This document shows positions 1-8,313 of a stretch of 64,000 bases of DNA, in pieces; position 1 is the first letter of the stretch; each line of letters opens with the position of its first letter. This DNA is from an uncultured Clostridia bacterium. Lineage in GTDB: Bacteria > Bacillota_A > Clostridia > TANB77 > CAG-508. The stretch covers positions 62,001-126,000 of the forward strand of contig CALYAC010000001.1 in NCBI GenBank assembly GCA_944393405.1, read 5' to 3'. The notes below the pieces were generated by a model, which saw only the letters and a program-made list of their open reading frames with translations, made no database searches and was not told the DNA's origin. A program made the position numbers and the translations under genes.

Positions 1-117
1 TCATCTTTATTATATCATTGTTATATTAATATAACAATAAAAAAAATCTTAAATTTTAATTAATAATAAATTTATATAAATTATATGATATAATTAATTA
101 ATATAAAGGAGTTTAAA

Positions 118-1002
118 ATGAAGTTAAGTTATGTTGTAAATAAAATTGATACATATTCAAATGTTAAAGAAGTTTTAAAGGCATATTTTCAAGTATCAGA
201 TAGATTATTATTAAAATTAAAAAAGAATAACAAGATTTTTCTAAATAATATTTCTGTAAGTCCTAGTGCAGAAGTTTCTTCTGAAGATGAAGTTTCTTTT
301 GTTCTTGATTTTATTGAAGATAATTCAAATATAGTTCCAACTAAAATGGATTTAAATATAATATATGAAGATGATTCATATATTGTAATTAATAAGCCTG
401 CAGGACTTCCTGTTCATCCATCTATGGACCATTATGATGATAGTGTATCAAATGGAATTAAATATTATTTTAATATGATTAATTTACATAGAAAAATTAG
501 GCCAATAAACAGATTAGATAAAAACACTTCTGGTTTAGTTATATTTGCTAAAAATGAATATATTCAAGAAAATTTAATTAAGCAAATGAAAAATAATAGT
601 TTTTATAAAGAATATATTGCAATTTGTGAAGGCAAATTTAAGAATTTAAAAGGAATTATTAATAAGCCTATTGCAAGAAAAGAAAATAGTATTATAGAAA
701 GATGTGTAGATCCTAAAGGTGATAAAGCCATAACAGAATATGAAGTATTAAATTATAATAGTATAAATAATTATTCGGTAGTAAGATGTGTTCTAAAAAC
801 AGGTAGAACTCATCAAATAAGAGTTCACATGCAATATATTGGAAATCCTATTTTAGGAGATACATTATATGGTCGCTCTTCCCCATTAATTTCAAGACAA
901 GCATTACATTCATATATAATTAAATTTAAACATCCAATAAATAATAGAGAAGTTATATATAAAGCTCCTCTTTTTACAGATATGAATTGTTTAATAAATT
1001 AA
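118..1002 (+). CDS. RluA-family 23S/tRNA pseudouridine synthase
   Basis: The product (294 aa) should isomerise specific uridines in structured RNA to pseudouridine. The N-terminal ~60 residues look like an S4-type RNA-binding domain. The catalytic core carries the family motif INRLDKNTSGL, with the nucleophilic aspartate at D134, and the C-terminal GRTHQIRVHMQ block typical of RluA/RluD. Length is normal for RluD-type enzymes. An AAAGGAG ribosome site lies just upstream of the ATG. The gene is single, ends in a strong hairpin terminator and converges on the P-type ATPase gene. The RNA target (RluA, RluC or RluD class) cannot be decided from sequence alone. Confidence 0.93.
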   Translation: MKLSYVVNKIDTYSNVKEVLKAYFQVSDRLLLKLKKNNKIFLNNISVSPSAEVSSEDEVSFVLDFIEDNSNIVPTKMDLNIIYEDDSYIVINKPAGLPVHPSMDHYDDSVSNGIKYYFNMINLHRKIRPINRLDKNTSGLVIFAKNEYIQENLIKQMKNNSFYKEYIAICEGKFKNLKGIINKPIARKENSIIERCVDPKGDKAITEYEVLNYNSINNYSVVRCVLKTGRTHQIRVHMQYIGNPILGDTLYGRSSPLISRQALHSYIIKFKHPINNREVIYKAPLFTDMNCLIN

Positions 1003-1005
1003 AAG

Positions 1006-1044
1006 ATGCTAAGAAGGTACAAAACTCTTCTTAGCATTTTTTTA
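1006..1044 (+). terminator. Intrinsic terminator after the RluA gene
   Basis: A perfect 11-bp stem (1006-1016 with 1027-1037) and a 10-nt loop are followed by a run of seven or more T on the plus strand. It may also serve the convergent ATPase gene, though the minus-strand T-tract is weaker. Confidence 0.9.
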
Positions 1045-3348
1045 ATATCCTAATTTTTTATATATTCTTTGCTTTATTGTTAAAATAATTGTACTAATCA
1101 ATGCAAATACAACAAAAATTCCAAATTCTCTCATATTTATACTTGTTATTTGTAATAAATTTCTAAATAAATATACTGCTGTAAAGAATCCTACAAATGT
1201 TGTGCTAAATAAAAACACATGTAATTTGTTAAATGGAATACATACTTCAAGAACAGCTAGAATACTTACAAATCCAATTAATAAATACATTATTGTAACA
1301 AGTTGTCCTTGTGCAATTCCTAGTACTGGTTGCATGAATGTTAAAAATATAATATTTAACATTATAACTATAGCAAATGGCGTCGCATTTCGAAGTACTG
1401 TATGTAAAAATATTCCTTTAACAGGTTTATTATTTGGCTCAAATGATATAAAGAATGATGTATATGCTTCAATTGCCAAATCAATTAATGTTATTTGTAT
1501 TGGTATAAATGGAAATGCTGTATTTGTTAAAATACAAAATACTGATAATATCATTGAATATATTGTTTTTATAAAGAATATTCTTGCAACATTTGTTAAA
1601 TTGTTTACAACTCTTCTTCCTTCCATTAATACATCTTTTAACACACTAAAATCTTGATTTAATAATACGATTTGAGATACTTGCTTTGCAGCATCATTTG
1701 CTTCTGGAAGTGTTATACTTAAATCTGATTCTCTTAATGCAATAACATCATTTACTCCATCACCAGTCATAGCTACTTTATGTCCTTTTGCTTGAAGTGC
1801 TTTAACTATTATACTTTTTTGATGTGGTAAAACTCTTGCAAAAATACTATATTTATCAACTATATCTACAATTTCAGCATCAGATTTTAAAGTAGATAAA
1901 TCAATATATGATTCATAATCTTCAAGACCTGCTCTTTTAGCAATTGTTGAAACTGTAATTGGATTATCTCCAGATATAATTTTTATATCGACAGACTGAG
2001 TTTTAAAATATCCAAGCATTTCTTTTGCATTTTTTCTAAGTGGGTCTGCTAAGATTATAGATGCTATAATTTTAAGTTCTGGTAAATTTTCAGATGTAAC
2101 GCTTTCTTTAGTATATCCAATACATAAAGCTCTTTTACCATTCTTTTGAGCATCTAAAACAATTTCTGGTAATTCTATTCCTGCTTTTATTACTAATCTT
2201 TCAGGTGCACCAACAACAATTGTTCCTATATCTTTAAATGTTACACTACTCCACTTTCTTTCAGAAGAGAAAGAAATATCACTTATTTTTTCATATGTAT
2301 TTTTTCCTTTAAATTTATTTTTTAAAGCTAAAAAAGTATTATTTGTATCATCTGTTGTATTAACATATGCAGTCATTATATTTTCTAAAGTATCAGGTAA
2401 AATATCTTCATTATATTTTTCTATATCAATTACTTTCATTTTACCTTCTGTAATTGTTCCAGTTTTATCTAAACATAGAGTATCAATATGTGCTAATGTT
2501 TCAACACTATACAAATCTTGAACTAAAACCTCTTTTTTAGCAAGTTTTATTACACCTGACTCTAATGATATACTTGTAAGAAGAACAAATCCTTTTGGAA
2601 GCATACCTAAAAGTGCAGCAGCTGTTGCGATAACAGATTGTTGTAAATTAACTTCTCTAAAAACAAAAGCTTGTATAAAAAGAATTACACCAACTGGAAT
2701 AATTACAAAACTTGTAAAATTTGTAACCTTTTTCATTGAATTTAAAAGTTCTGAGTTGATTTTCTTTTGCTTTTTTCCAGCATTTATAATTTGGTTTGCA
2801 AAATTATCATCACCAACTTTTTCAATTTTTGCATAACATTTTCCACTTACTACATAGCTTCCTGATAAAAGTTTATCTTCTTTTGTTTTTAAGATTGTAT
2901 CTGATTCTCCTGTAAGTAATGATTCATTTACTTCTATTTCCCCATCTAATACAAAGGCATCTGATGGAATTTGATCACCTTGTGCAAGTAAAACAATATC
3001 ATCAACTACAATTTCATTTATGTCTATATCTTGTTCTTTACCATTTCTTATGACTTTGCATTTCATAGTTGTTAAGATTGATAATTTTTTAACTAAATTT
3101 CTTCCATGTATTTCTTGTATTATACCTATAAGTACATTAATTATAATTATTAAAATAAATACCATATTAGTATAAGCTTTGACACATGCTAGGGCTATAG
3201 CAATTATTAAATTAAATAAATTAAAAAGTGTACAAACATTATCTCTAATAATTTCAAAATTACTTTTTAAATTATTTGTATCTGATTTATTAACTTTTCC
3301 TTCTTCAATTCTTTTTTGTACTTCTTCATCGGTTAATCCTTTTATCAT
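1042..3348 (-). CDS. P-type cation-transporting ATPase (CtpE-like)
   Basis: The product (768 aa) is an integral-membrane cation pump driven by a phospho-aspartate intermediate. Visible motifs are LTGES in the actuator domain (about 145-149), the phosphorylation motif CLDKTGTITEG with D294, and the hinge MTGDGVNDV. There are hydrophobic pairs near 41-75 and 213-255 and about six C-terminal helices. There is no N-terminal heavy-metal-binding CxxC domain, so it is not a CPx metal exporter. The overall layout resembles mycobacterial CtpE and related Ca2+/Mg2+-type pumps. The M4 ion-site motif, usually PEGL, is LPKGF here (250-254), which could alter ion choice. The substrate is therefore uncertain. 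Confidence 0.9.
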   Translation of the reverse strand: MIKGLTDEEVQKRIEEGKVNKSDTNNLKSNFEIIRDNVCTLFNLFNLIIAIALACVKAYTNMVFILIIIINVLIGIIQEIHGRNLVKKLSILTTMKCKVIRNGKEQDIDINEIVVDDIVLLAQGDQIPSDAFVLDGEIEVNESLLTGESDTILKTKEDKLLSGSYVVSGKCYAKIEKVGDDNFANQIINAGKKQKKINSELLNSMKKVTNFTSFVIIPVGVILFIQAFVFREVNLQQSVIATAAALLGMLPKGFVLLTSISLESGVIKLAKKEVLVQDLYSVETLAHIDTLCLDKTGTITEGKMKVIDIEKYNEDILPDTLENIMTAYVNTTDDTNNTFLALKNKFKGKNTYEKISDISFSSERKWSSVTFKDIGTIVVGAPERLVIKAGIELPEIVLDAQKNGKRALCIGYTKESVTSENLPELKIIASIILADPLRKNAKEMLGYFKTQSVDIKIISGDNPITVSTIAKRAGLEDYESYIDLSTLKSDAEIVDIVDKYSIFARVLPHQKSIIVKALQAKGHKVAMTGDGVNDVIALRESDLSITLPEANDAAKQVSQIVLLNQDFSVLKDVLMEGRRVVNNLTNVARIFFIKTIYSMILSVFCILTNTAFPFIPIQITLIDLAIEAYTSFFISFEPNNKPVKGIFLHTVLRNATPFAIVIMLNIIFLTFMQPVLGIAQGQLVTIMYLLIGFVSILAVLEVCIPFNKLHVFLFSTTFVGFFTAVYLFRNLLQITSINMREFGIFVVFALISTIILTIKQRIYKKLGY

Positions 3349-3630
3349 ATTTCATACTTCTCCTTATTATTACAAAATAAAACTTTTTTTATTATACAAT
3401 TAACCTAAAATTTTTACAAGTATAAAATGTGAATATTAATAAAAAACCTAAAATTCTAAACATAATACGAATATTAATGCGTACAGAGCATTTTATACAT
3501 AAATAGATAGTATAATTAAAATAAAGATATTTTTTTATAAAATATACTAGACTTTTTAATGATTTTTGTGTATGATTATATAGAACAACTAAAAGATAAA
3601 AACAATTTACATTGTGTGGAGGGATATTTT

Positions 3631-3969
3631 ATGTTAAAGATTTCAAGAATTTTTTGTTTTGTAATTTTATTAATGGTGCTATTTAGTGTAACAGTTTTTG
3701 CATCTGAAATAGATATGAATTTAGTTTCAAACGAAACTACTGAAGAAAATGTTGCTGTTGATATTAATGCAACAGTTGATAATACAGCTACTAATGAAAC
3801 TCTACCTTTATCTGCTGCTGATGATATTGGTGGAACTGCTGCTCCATCAGGAGTAAGTAGCATAGCTCAAGAAAATATGAGTTTTTCAAATATTTTAAAT
3901 ATATTAGTAATAACAGTTGGAGTTATAATAATTTTACTTGCAATCGCTATATTAATTAGATTAAAATAA
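3631..3969 (+). CDS. Small secreted, C-terminally membrane-anchored protein
   Basis: I chose the ATG at 3631 because GTGGAGGG lies about 9 bases upstream; a longer in-frame start at 3559 has no ribosome site. The 112-aa product has a signal peptide (lysine/arginine, hydrophobic stretch, VFA cleavage site near residue 24), a polar Asn/Thr/Ala-rich middle of about 60 residues, and one C-terminal transmembrane helix followed by IRLK. It should lie mostly outside the cell with its tail in the membrane. The next gene has the same architecture, which suggests related envelope roles. I do not recognise a family. Confidence 0.75.
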   Translation: MLKISRIFCFVILLMVLFSVTVFASEIDMNLVSNETTEENVAVDINATVDNTATNETLPLSAADDIGGTAAPSGVSSIAQENMSFSNILNILVITVGVIIILLAIAILIRLK

Positions 3970-3980
3970 TAAATCCTAAA

Positions 3981-4015
3981 AAAGAATATCAATTCTAAAT
4001 GATATTCTTTTTTTA
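3981..4015 (+). terminator. Intrinsic terminator
   Basis: A perfect 10-bp stem (3981-3990 with 4001-4010) and a 10-nt loop run into an uninterrupted T-tract on the plus strand, directly after the 112-aa gene. Confidence 0.9.
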
Positions 4016-4237
4016 TGTCAAAATAATAAATAATAAAGTTGAAATTTTCTTATTTTTTATTTTCTTTTATTTTTTTATTTTTTCTTATTTTATATTCTTC
4101 TCTTCTTTTATTATTTACACTATTAAAAAATTTATTTATTTTTGAATATTTTAGTTAAAAAAAGTAATAATATAAATAGAGATTTCTATTAAAATTAAAT
4201 GCTCAAAATAATATAAATTATGAGGAGGATGTAAATA

Positions 4238-4693
4238 ATGAAGAAAAAGATTTTAATTTCAGTCATTACTATACTTTCATTATTATCAATATCTATATAT
4301 TCATTTGCAATGGAAAACGTAGCAAATAATATACGTAACTTCGTTGGAGGTGCAGAAAATAAAGTAGAAGAAATTGGAAATAATGTATCAGGTGGAATAA
4401 AAAATGGTATGAATACTTTAGAGAATGGAACTGAAAATGTTATTAATGATGTTAAAAATGATTCCAGAGATGCTGAAAATACTGTTTCCGGTGCTATGAC
4501 AGATAATAATAATGGATATACAGCAACTACAACTTCATCCGAACAAGGAATGATGATTAATAGTACTAATATGTGGACATGGGTTATTTTAGGCGTAGTA
4601 TTATTAGCAATAGGTTTAATGATATGGTCATATGTTAGAAATAAAAATAATAATGATATGTATATAGATCCAGATGATAGAGATCAATATTAA
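4238..4693 (+). CDS. Small secreted protein with amphipathic repeats and C-terminal membrane anchor
   Basis: The product (151 aa) starts after a GAGGAGG site. It has a signal peptide ending near SFA (about residue 24), then a region of degenerate heptad-like repeats (VGGAENKVEEIGNNV, GGIKNGMNTLENG), a Ser/Thr-rich linker and one transmembrane helix (about 113-133), with an acidic cytoplasmic tail ending DPDDRDQY. The repeats resemble late-embryogenesis-type amphipathic segments, but I do not assign a family. It lies after a 222-base T-rich spacer and the similarly built 112-aa gene. Confidence 0.8.
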   Translation: MKKKILISVITILSLLSISIYSFAMENVANNIRNFVGGAENKVEEIGNNVSGGIKNGMNTLENGTENVINDVKNDSRDAENTVSGAMTDNNNGYTATTTSSEQGMMINSTNMWTWVILGVVLLAIGLMIWSYVRNKNNNDMYIDPDDRDQY

Positions 4694-4697
4694 ATAA

Positions 4698-4724
4698 TCC
4701 TCTAGTTATACTAGAGGACTTTTT
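4698..4724 (+). terminator. Intrinsic terminator
   Basis: An 8-bp stem (4698-4705 with 4711-4718) and a 5-nt loop are followed by five T, just after the 151-aa gene. Confidence 0.85.
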
Positions 4725-4773
4725 ATATTAATTTTAGTTAATTTTAAATCATTCTACTTATTACTATCTGTAT

Positions 4774-5160
4774 CTATTTCTTTAAATCATTTATTTTTTT
4801 CTCATAATATTTTATATTATTTTTTGACATATTAATATCTGTTTGTATTTGATCAAGTTTTTCTTCTTTTAATTCAACTTCTTTTGATATTATTTCTTTA
4901 ATCATATTTAAATCTTTACTAGGAATATCATATATATTAATATTTCCTTTTTTTAAATCTCTATACATTTGCATTATTCTATGTTTTTCTTTTAGATAAT
5001 TTTCTTTGTCTGCATTCTTTTTATCTTCAGCTATATTAGATAAACTTTGATCTGTATTTTCAGAATTTTCTTTTGCTTTTTTATTGAAAAAAGAATATAT
5101 CGAAAATATAAAGTTAGTAAAAAAATTGTTTTTCTTTGGTTTAATCATTTTATTTTCCAT
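4774..5160 (-). CDS. Hypothetical helical protein, last gene of an unrecognised cluster
   Basis: The product (128 aa) begins with a lysine-rich N-terminus and a short hydrophobic/aromatic stretch (FFTNFIFSIYSFFNKK, about 13-28). This could be a membrane-associated amphipathic helix. The remainder is charged and predicted mainly alpha-helical, with a coiled-coil-like tail. Its ATG overlaps the stop region of the upstream 560-aa gene at 5160, so the two are translationally coupled. I do not recognise a domain. Confidence 0.65.
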   Translation of the reverse strand: MENKMIKPKKNNFFTNFIFSIYSFFNKKAKENSENTDQSLSNIAEDKKNADKENYLKEKHRIMQMYRDLKKGNINIYDIPSKDLNMIKEIISKEVELKEEKLDQIQTDINMSKNNIKYYEKKINDLKK

Positions 5161-6842
5161 TATTTTTCTCCTATTTTAGCTTCAACATCTTTTATTTGGT
5201 TACTTAATTCCCTAATTTCACTTTCTAAGGTAGCTTCTTGTTCAGATACAATTTGTTGTTCTCTTAATTTTGAAGCTAATTTAGAATTTAATTCTAATAA
5301 TCTAGCTTGTAATTGAGCTATTTGAGTTCTTGTTTTTCTATTTTCTTTTGAATCTTTGATATCAGTTCTTAGACAATGTCTAAATTCTTCCATACTATCA
5401 AAATTATTTAAGTTTTCAGTAAGGAAGTCCATAATAACATCTCTATTTTCTAAAGAATCACTAACCGCATCTATTAAGGCTTTATTTCCTGTTCCCATTT
5501 TTGATAATGTAGTCATTGGTTTTAGCATACACATAGAGATAAATACCTCAGGATAAATACTATCCATTTGTTCATTAATTTCAGCATAAGTTAATCCTTC
5601 CTTATGCAATCTATCTCTTATTACAATTCTAATTTTCTTTCCAAAGTCTTTATATGAATAATTTGATTTTGTTTGTAAAAAGTTTTTCATATAGCTTGGA
5701 ATAGATAGTCCTTTTTTGTTAAAAATATCTGTGATATATTCCATATTTTCTCTTTTTAGCCTAACTTGTGGTGATTCGTCCAAGTCAGCAACAGGTATAT
5801 TTTTAATTTTTCTATTAAACTTAATTAAAGGCTTTCTAGGTCTATTGTGATCAAAATACCAGTCTAGTCTTTTTGAAAATCCATCTTGTCTTGTTCTATT
5901 TAAGTATATTGCTGAATGAATATAATGTAGTAAAGACTCCTTTTCTTCTGATAACTTTAAAGGCATAGTTGGTGTTACTTCTCTATCTCTAATATAATCA
6001 TATGAAAAATCATCTTTGTCAGTACATACATCTATTTCATCTTGAGTAAATTCAAATTTATGATAATGTAACCTTATTGGTTGAAGATATCTTGGTAACC
6101 CTATAAACATATATTGATCATAATTTCCTCTCAATGCTTGGCCAAGATCTTTTTCAAGCCCTAATAATACTCCTTCTGCTCTTCCCTCTTTTTTCTCTTT
6201 GATTATTCCATGCATAGCATAATTTTTAATTCTCATAAACGATTCTCTTAGGTCTAATGATGATTTAAAAGTACCTTCTTTTTCCATTATTTCAAATATA
6301 TGAGCAAATTGATTTGAAAGCCAAGCCAAATTTCCATAAGTCTCAGCAGCAGTCTGCTCTCCACCAAATTGTAAATCATTATCTTTTGCAGTATATTTCA
6401 TTAAATCGCTTTTCGCAGCCATTTCTTTATTTCCAGAATATCGTAGTTCTTCTCTATATTTAGCTAGTAATGATTCAATTTCTGGTTGAGTATCAAAAAA
6501 TCCCATATCACTTGCAAAACTTGCCATTATATCTAGGATCATTCGTGGTTCAATTTCTGAAATAATATCATTTTCTGCCAAATATTTTGGATCATATTCT
6601 TCTTTACCATTCTCTGGATTAGAGAAGATTCTAGCTCTTTTTATATGCAAGTTTTCTATTAAATCTACTTTCTCTTTTCTAGAAATTCTTAATAGATTTT
6701 TTACTTCATTATATTTAGTTCCTTTATTATCTATCATCATACAAGATAAAAAAGCAATTGTTATAAGTTGACTTTTTGAATAATCATCCATATCTAATAT
6801 GCTATTATATATTTCATTATTATTTCTCTTTAGTCTAGGCAT
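5160..6842 (-). CDS. Hypothetical protein, 560 aa, with C-terminal coiled coil
   Basis: I placed the start at the ATG at 6842 because AGGAAGAG lies 8 bases upstream; a GTG three codons earlier is too close to that site. The protein is soluble and charged, with no signal peptide or membrane helix. The N-terminal third has helical blocks reminiscent of a winged-helix fold (KYNEVKNLLRISRKEKVDLI), but this is weak. Residues from about 505 form a long heptad-type coiled coil. I do not recognise the family. It sits in a minus-strand cluster with a 55-aa gene upstream and the coupled 128-aa gene downstream, so the three probably act together. Confidence 0.7.
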   Translation of the reverse strand: MPRLKRNNNEIYNSILDMDDYSKSQLITIAFLSCMMIDNKGTKYNEVKNLLRISRKEKVDLIENLHIKRARIFSNPENGKEEYDPKYLAENDIISEIEPRMILDIMASFASDMGFFDTQPEIESLLAKYREELRYSGNKEMAAKSDLMKYTAKDNDLQFGGEQTAAETYGNLAWLSNQFAHIFEIMEKEGTFKSSLDLRESFMRIKNYAMHGIIKEKKEGRAEGVLLGLEKDLGQALRGNYDQYMFIGLPRYLQPIRLHYHKFEFTQDEIDVCTDKDDFSYDYIRDREVTPTMPLKLSEEKESLLHYIHSAIYLNRTRQDGFSKRLDWYFDHNRPRKPLIKFNRKIKNIPVADLDESPQVRLKRENMEYITDIFNKKGLSIPSYMKNFLQTKSNYSYKDFGKKIRIVIRDRLHKEGLTYAEINEQMDSIYPEVFISMCMLKPMTTLSKMGTGNKALIDAVSDSLENRDVIMDFLTENLNNFDSMEEFRHCLRTDIKDSKENRKTRTQIAQLQARLLELNSKLASKLREQQIVSEQEATLESEIRELSNQIKDVEAKIGEK

Positions 6843-6871
6843 TATTTTCACTCTTCCTAATATTTATTTTA

Positions 6872-7039
6872 CTACTTTGTCATATCTTTTTCATCATCAT
6901 TACGATTATAACCCTTAGATTTTTTCATAACATCAGTTGCTTTATTAAATATTTGTCTTCTAGCTTCTTCTCCCCTTATTCTCATTTTTTTTCTAAATGC
7001 TTTTCTTTCATCATCTTCTTTTATATCTTTTTCTTCCAT
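6872..7039 (-). CDS. Small basic/acidic protein, first gene of the cluster
   Basis: An ATG at 7039 with GGAGTTACTC upstream opens a 55-aa frame that stops at 6872. The sequence is highly charged, with an arginine-rich centre (RKKMRIRGEEARRQIF) and an acidic start and end. It has no membrane segment. It lies 29 bases before the 560-aa gene on the same strand. A small nucleic-acid-binding or adaptor protein is possible, but this is inference. Confidence 0.55.
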   Translation of the reverse strand: MEEKDIKEDDERKAFRKKMRIRGEEARRQIFNKATDVMKKSKGYNRNDDEKDMTK

Positions 7040-7171
7040 CGAGTAACTCCTTTAATACATAATTTTAGATAATTATATCATATCAAATATTGCATTACAA
7101 TTATTTTATTAATAAATCAGATGATATAATTTCCTACTATCATACCTCTAGTATTTTTTTTATTTTAATGG

Positions 7172-7177
7172 TATAAT
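7172..7177 (+). promoter_or_regulatory. Extended -10 promoter of smpB
   Basis: TATAAT is preceded by TGG, giving an extended -10 element about 70 bases before the smpB ATG. I see no convincing -35 hexamer. Confidence 0.45.
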
Positions 7178-7246
7178 GTTAATATTAAAATATGTTTATA
7201 GGCTTATCTAAAAAACCTAAATTTTATTATATTAAAAGGATAAAAA

Positions 7247-7699
7247 ATGAATAAAAAAATTGTTGCGAAAAATCCAACTGCAAGACATAATTATACAATT
7301 GAAGATACATACGAAGCTGGGATTGTCTTAAGTGGAACAGAAATAAAGTCAATTAGAAACGGAAAAGTTAACTTGAAGGATAGTTATGCTAATATAAAAA
7401 ATGGTGAAGTATTCATTTATGGTATGCATATTAGTCCATATGAACATGGAAATATTTATAATAAAGACCCTCTAAGAACAAGAAAGCTTTTATTAAATAG
7501 AAGAGAAATTAATAAATTAGTTGGTCTTATTAAACAAAAAGGATTATCTTTAGTACCTATCTCTCTATACTTTAATGGAAACTTCTTAAAAATTGAACTT
7601 GGCGTTGGTAAAGGAAAAAAATTATATGATAAGCGCCAAGATATTGCAAAAAAAGATGCCGAAATGAAAATTAAAAGAGCTATGAAGCAAAATATATGA
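7247..7699 (+). CDS. smpB: SsrA-binding protein SmpB
   Basis: SmpB (150 aa) binds tmRNA and delivers it to stalled ribosomes in trans-translation. The sequence is canonical from end to end: an N-terminal KNPTARHNY block, [13 protein letters not shown], the YEHGN loop, and the lysine-rich C-terminal tail after [10 protein letters not shown] that occupies the mRNA channel. Length is normal. The ssrA gene, often adjacent, is not visible immediately downstream. The gene has a short AAAGGA ribosome site and its own terminator. Confidence 0.97.
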   Translation: MNKKIVAKNPTARHNYTIEDTYEAGIVLSGTEIKSIRNGKVNLKDSYANIKNGEVFIYGMHISPYEHGNIYNKDPLRTRKLLLNRREINKLVGLIKQKGLSLVPISLYFNGNFLKIELGVGKGKKLYDKRQDIAKKDAEMKIKRAMKQNI

Positions 7700-7745
7700 T
7701 ATTAAATATAAAAAATGACATAATCAATACATAAATTATATAATT

Positions 7746-7797
7746 AACCCCAAACCTCACTTTTTTAAATTGTAAATTAGTGTGGCTTGGGTTTTTA
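7746..7797 (+). terminator. Probable terminator after smpB
   Basis: An imperfect GC-containing stem pairs AACCCCAAACCTCAC with GTGTGGCTTGGGTTT around a loop of about 20 nt, followed by five T. It sits between smpB and the convergent 123-aa gene. Confidence 0.6.
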
Positions 7798-7816
7798 GGT
7801 TATAATGCGATGTCTA

Positions 7817-8188
7817 TTACACCTTAACTACTATTAATCGGCCGTTTTCATTTTTTACGACCTTGATTTTTTCGTTTGAGAGATCGATATCCATGCTTTT
7901 GATTCTAGACTCAAGCCATTTTGCAAAATCGACGTAACTATAGCAGTCCATTAATCCCTCAACTACATGTTCATAGTCATCAGTACTTATAAATATATTT
8001 GATGCCACTGCACCAAATTTCTTTTGCAAGTCTCGTTTAAATTCTTCATACTCAAAAACAAATCCGCCTCTATAAGTTTCAAATAACTCCTCAAGACTTA
8101 CAAGTTCATCGGGTTTCCGATAATGATCCTGATTTTCATTATTTTCTGACCCTATCAAAAATTGAATCAGCTCACGTATCAACCCCAT
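7817..8188 (-). CDS. Hypothetical 123-aa protein with atypical base composition
   Basis: The product is soluble and acidic (GFVFEYEEFKRDLQKKFG in the middle, KIKVVKNENGRLIVVKV at the end), with no signal or membrane segment. It starts at ATG after AAGGAGG. Its codon use is clearly richer in G and C than smpB or the downstream DUF2207 gene, which suggests lateral acquisition. I do not recognise a family. Other small genes in the window with the same compositional bias are at 11.8, 58.2 and 62.2 kb. Confidence 0.65.
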   Translation of the reverse strand: MGLIRELIQFLIGSENNENQDHYRKPDELVSLEELFETYRGGFVFEYEEFKRDLQKKFGAVASNIFISTDDYEHVVEGLMDCYSYVDFAKWLESRIKSMDIDLSNEKIKVVKNENGRLIVVKV

Positions 8189-8313
8189 GCATTAAACCTC
8201 CTTTTTTGTAAACATAACACATTGCTACATTTATTATTGTACCATATTTCAAGATATAAGTCTAGTTTACAAAGTTTTATAAATTATTATACTTCTTTTT
8301 TTAGTAAGTTTTA

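Noticed and set aside
1202..1657. Plus-strand open frame across the P-type ATPase gene
   Set aside because: It is antisense to the clear ATPase coding frame and has no recognisable family motif or ribosome site.
7700..7820. Possible ssrA (tmRNA) after smpB
   Set aside because: No tRNA-like ends or tag-peptide-like reading frame is visible; only a weak hairpin lies here.
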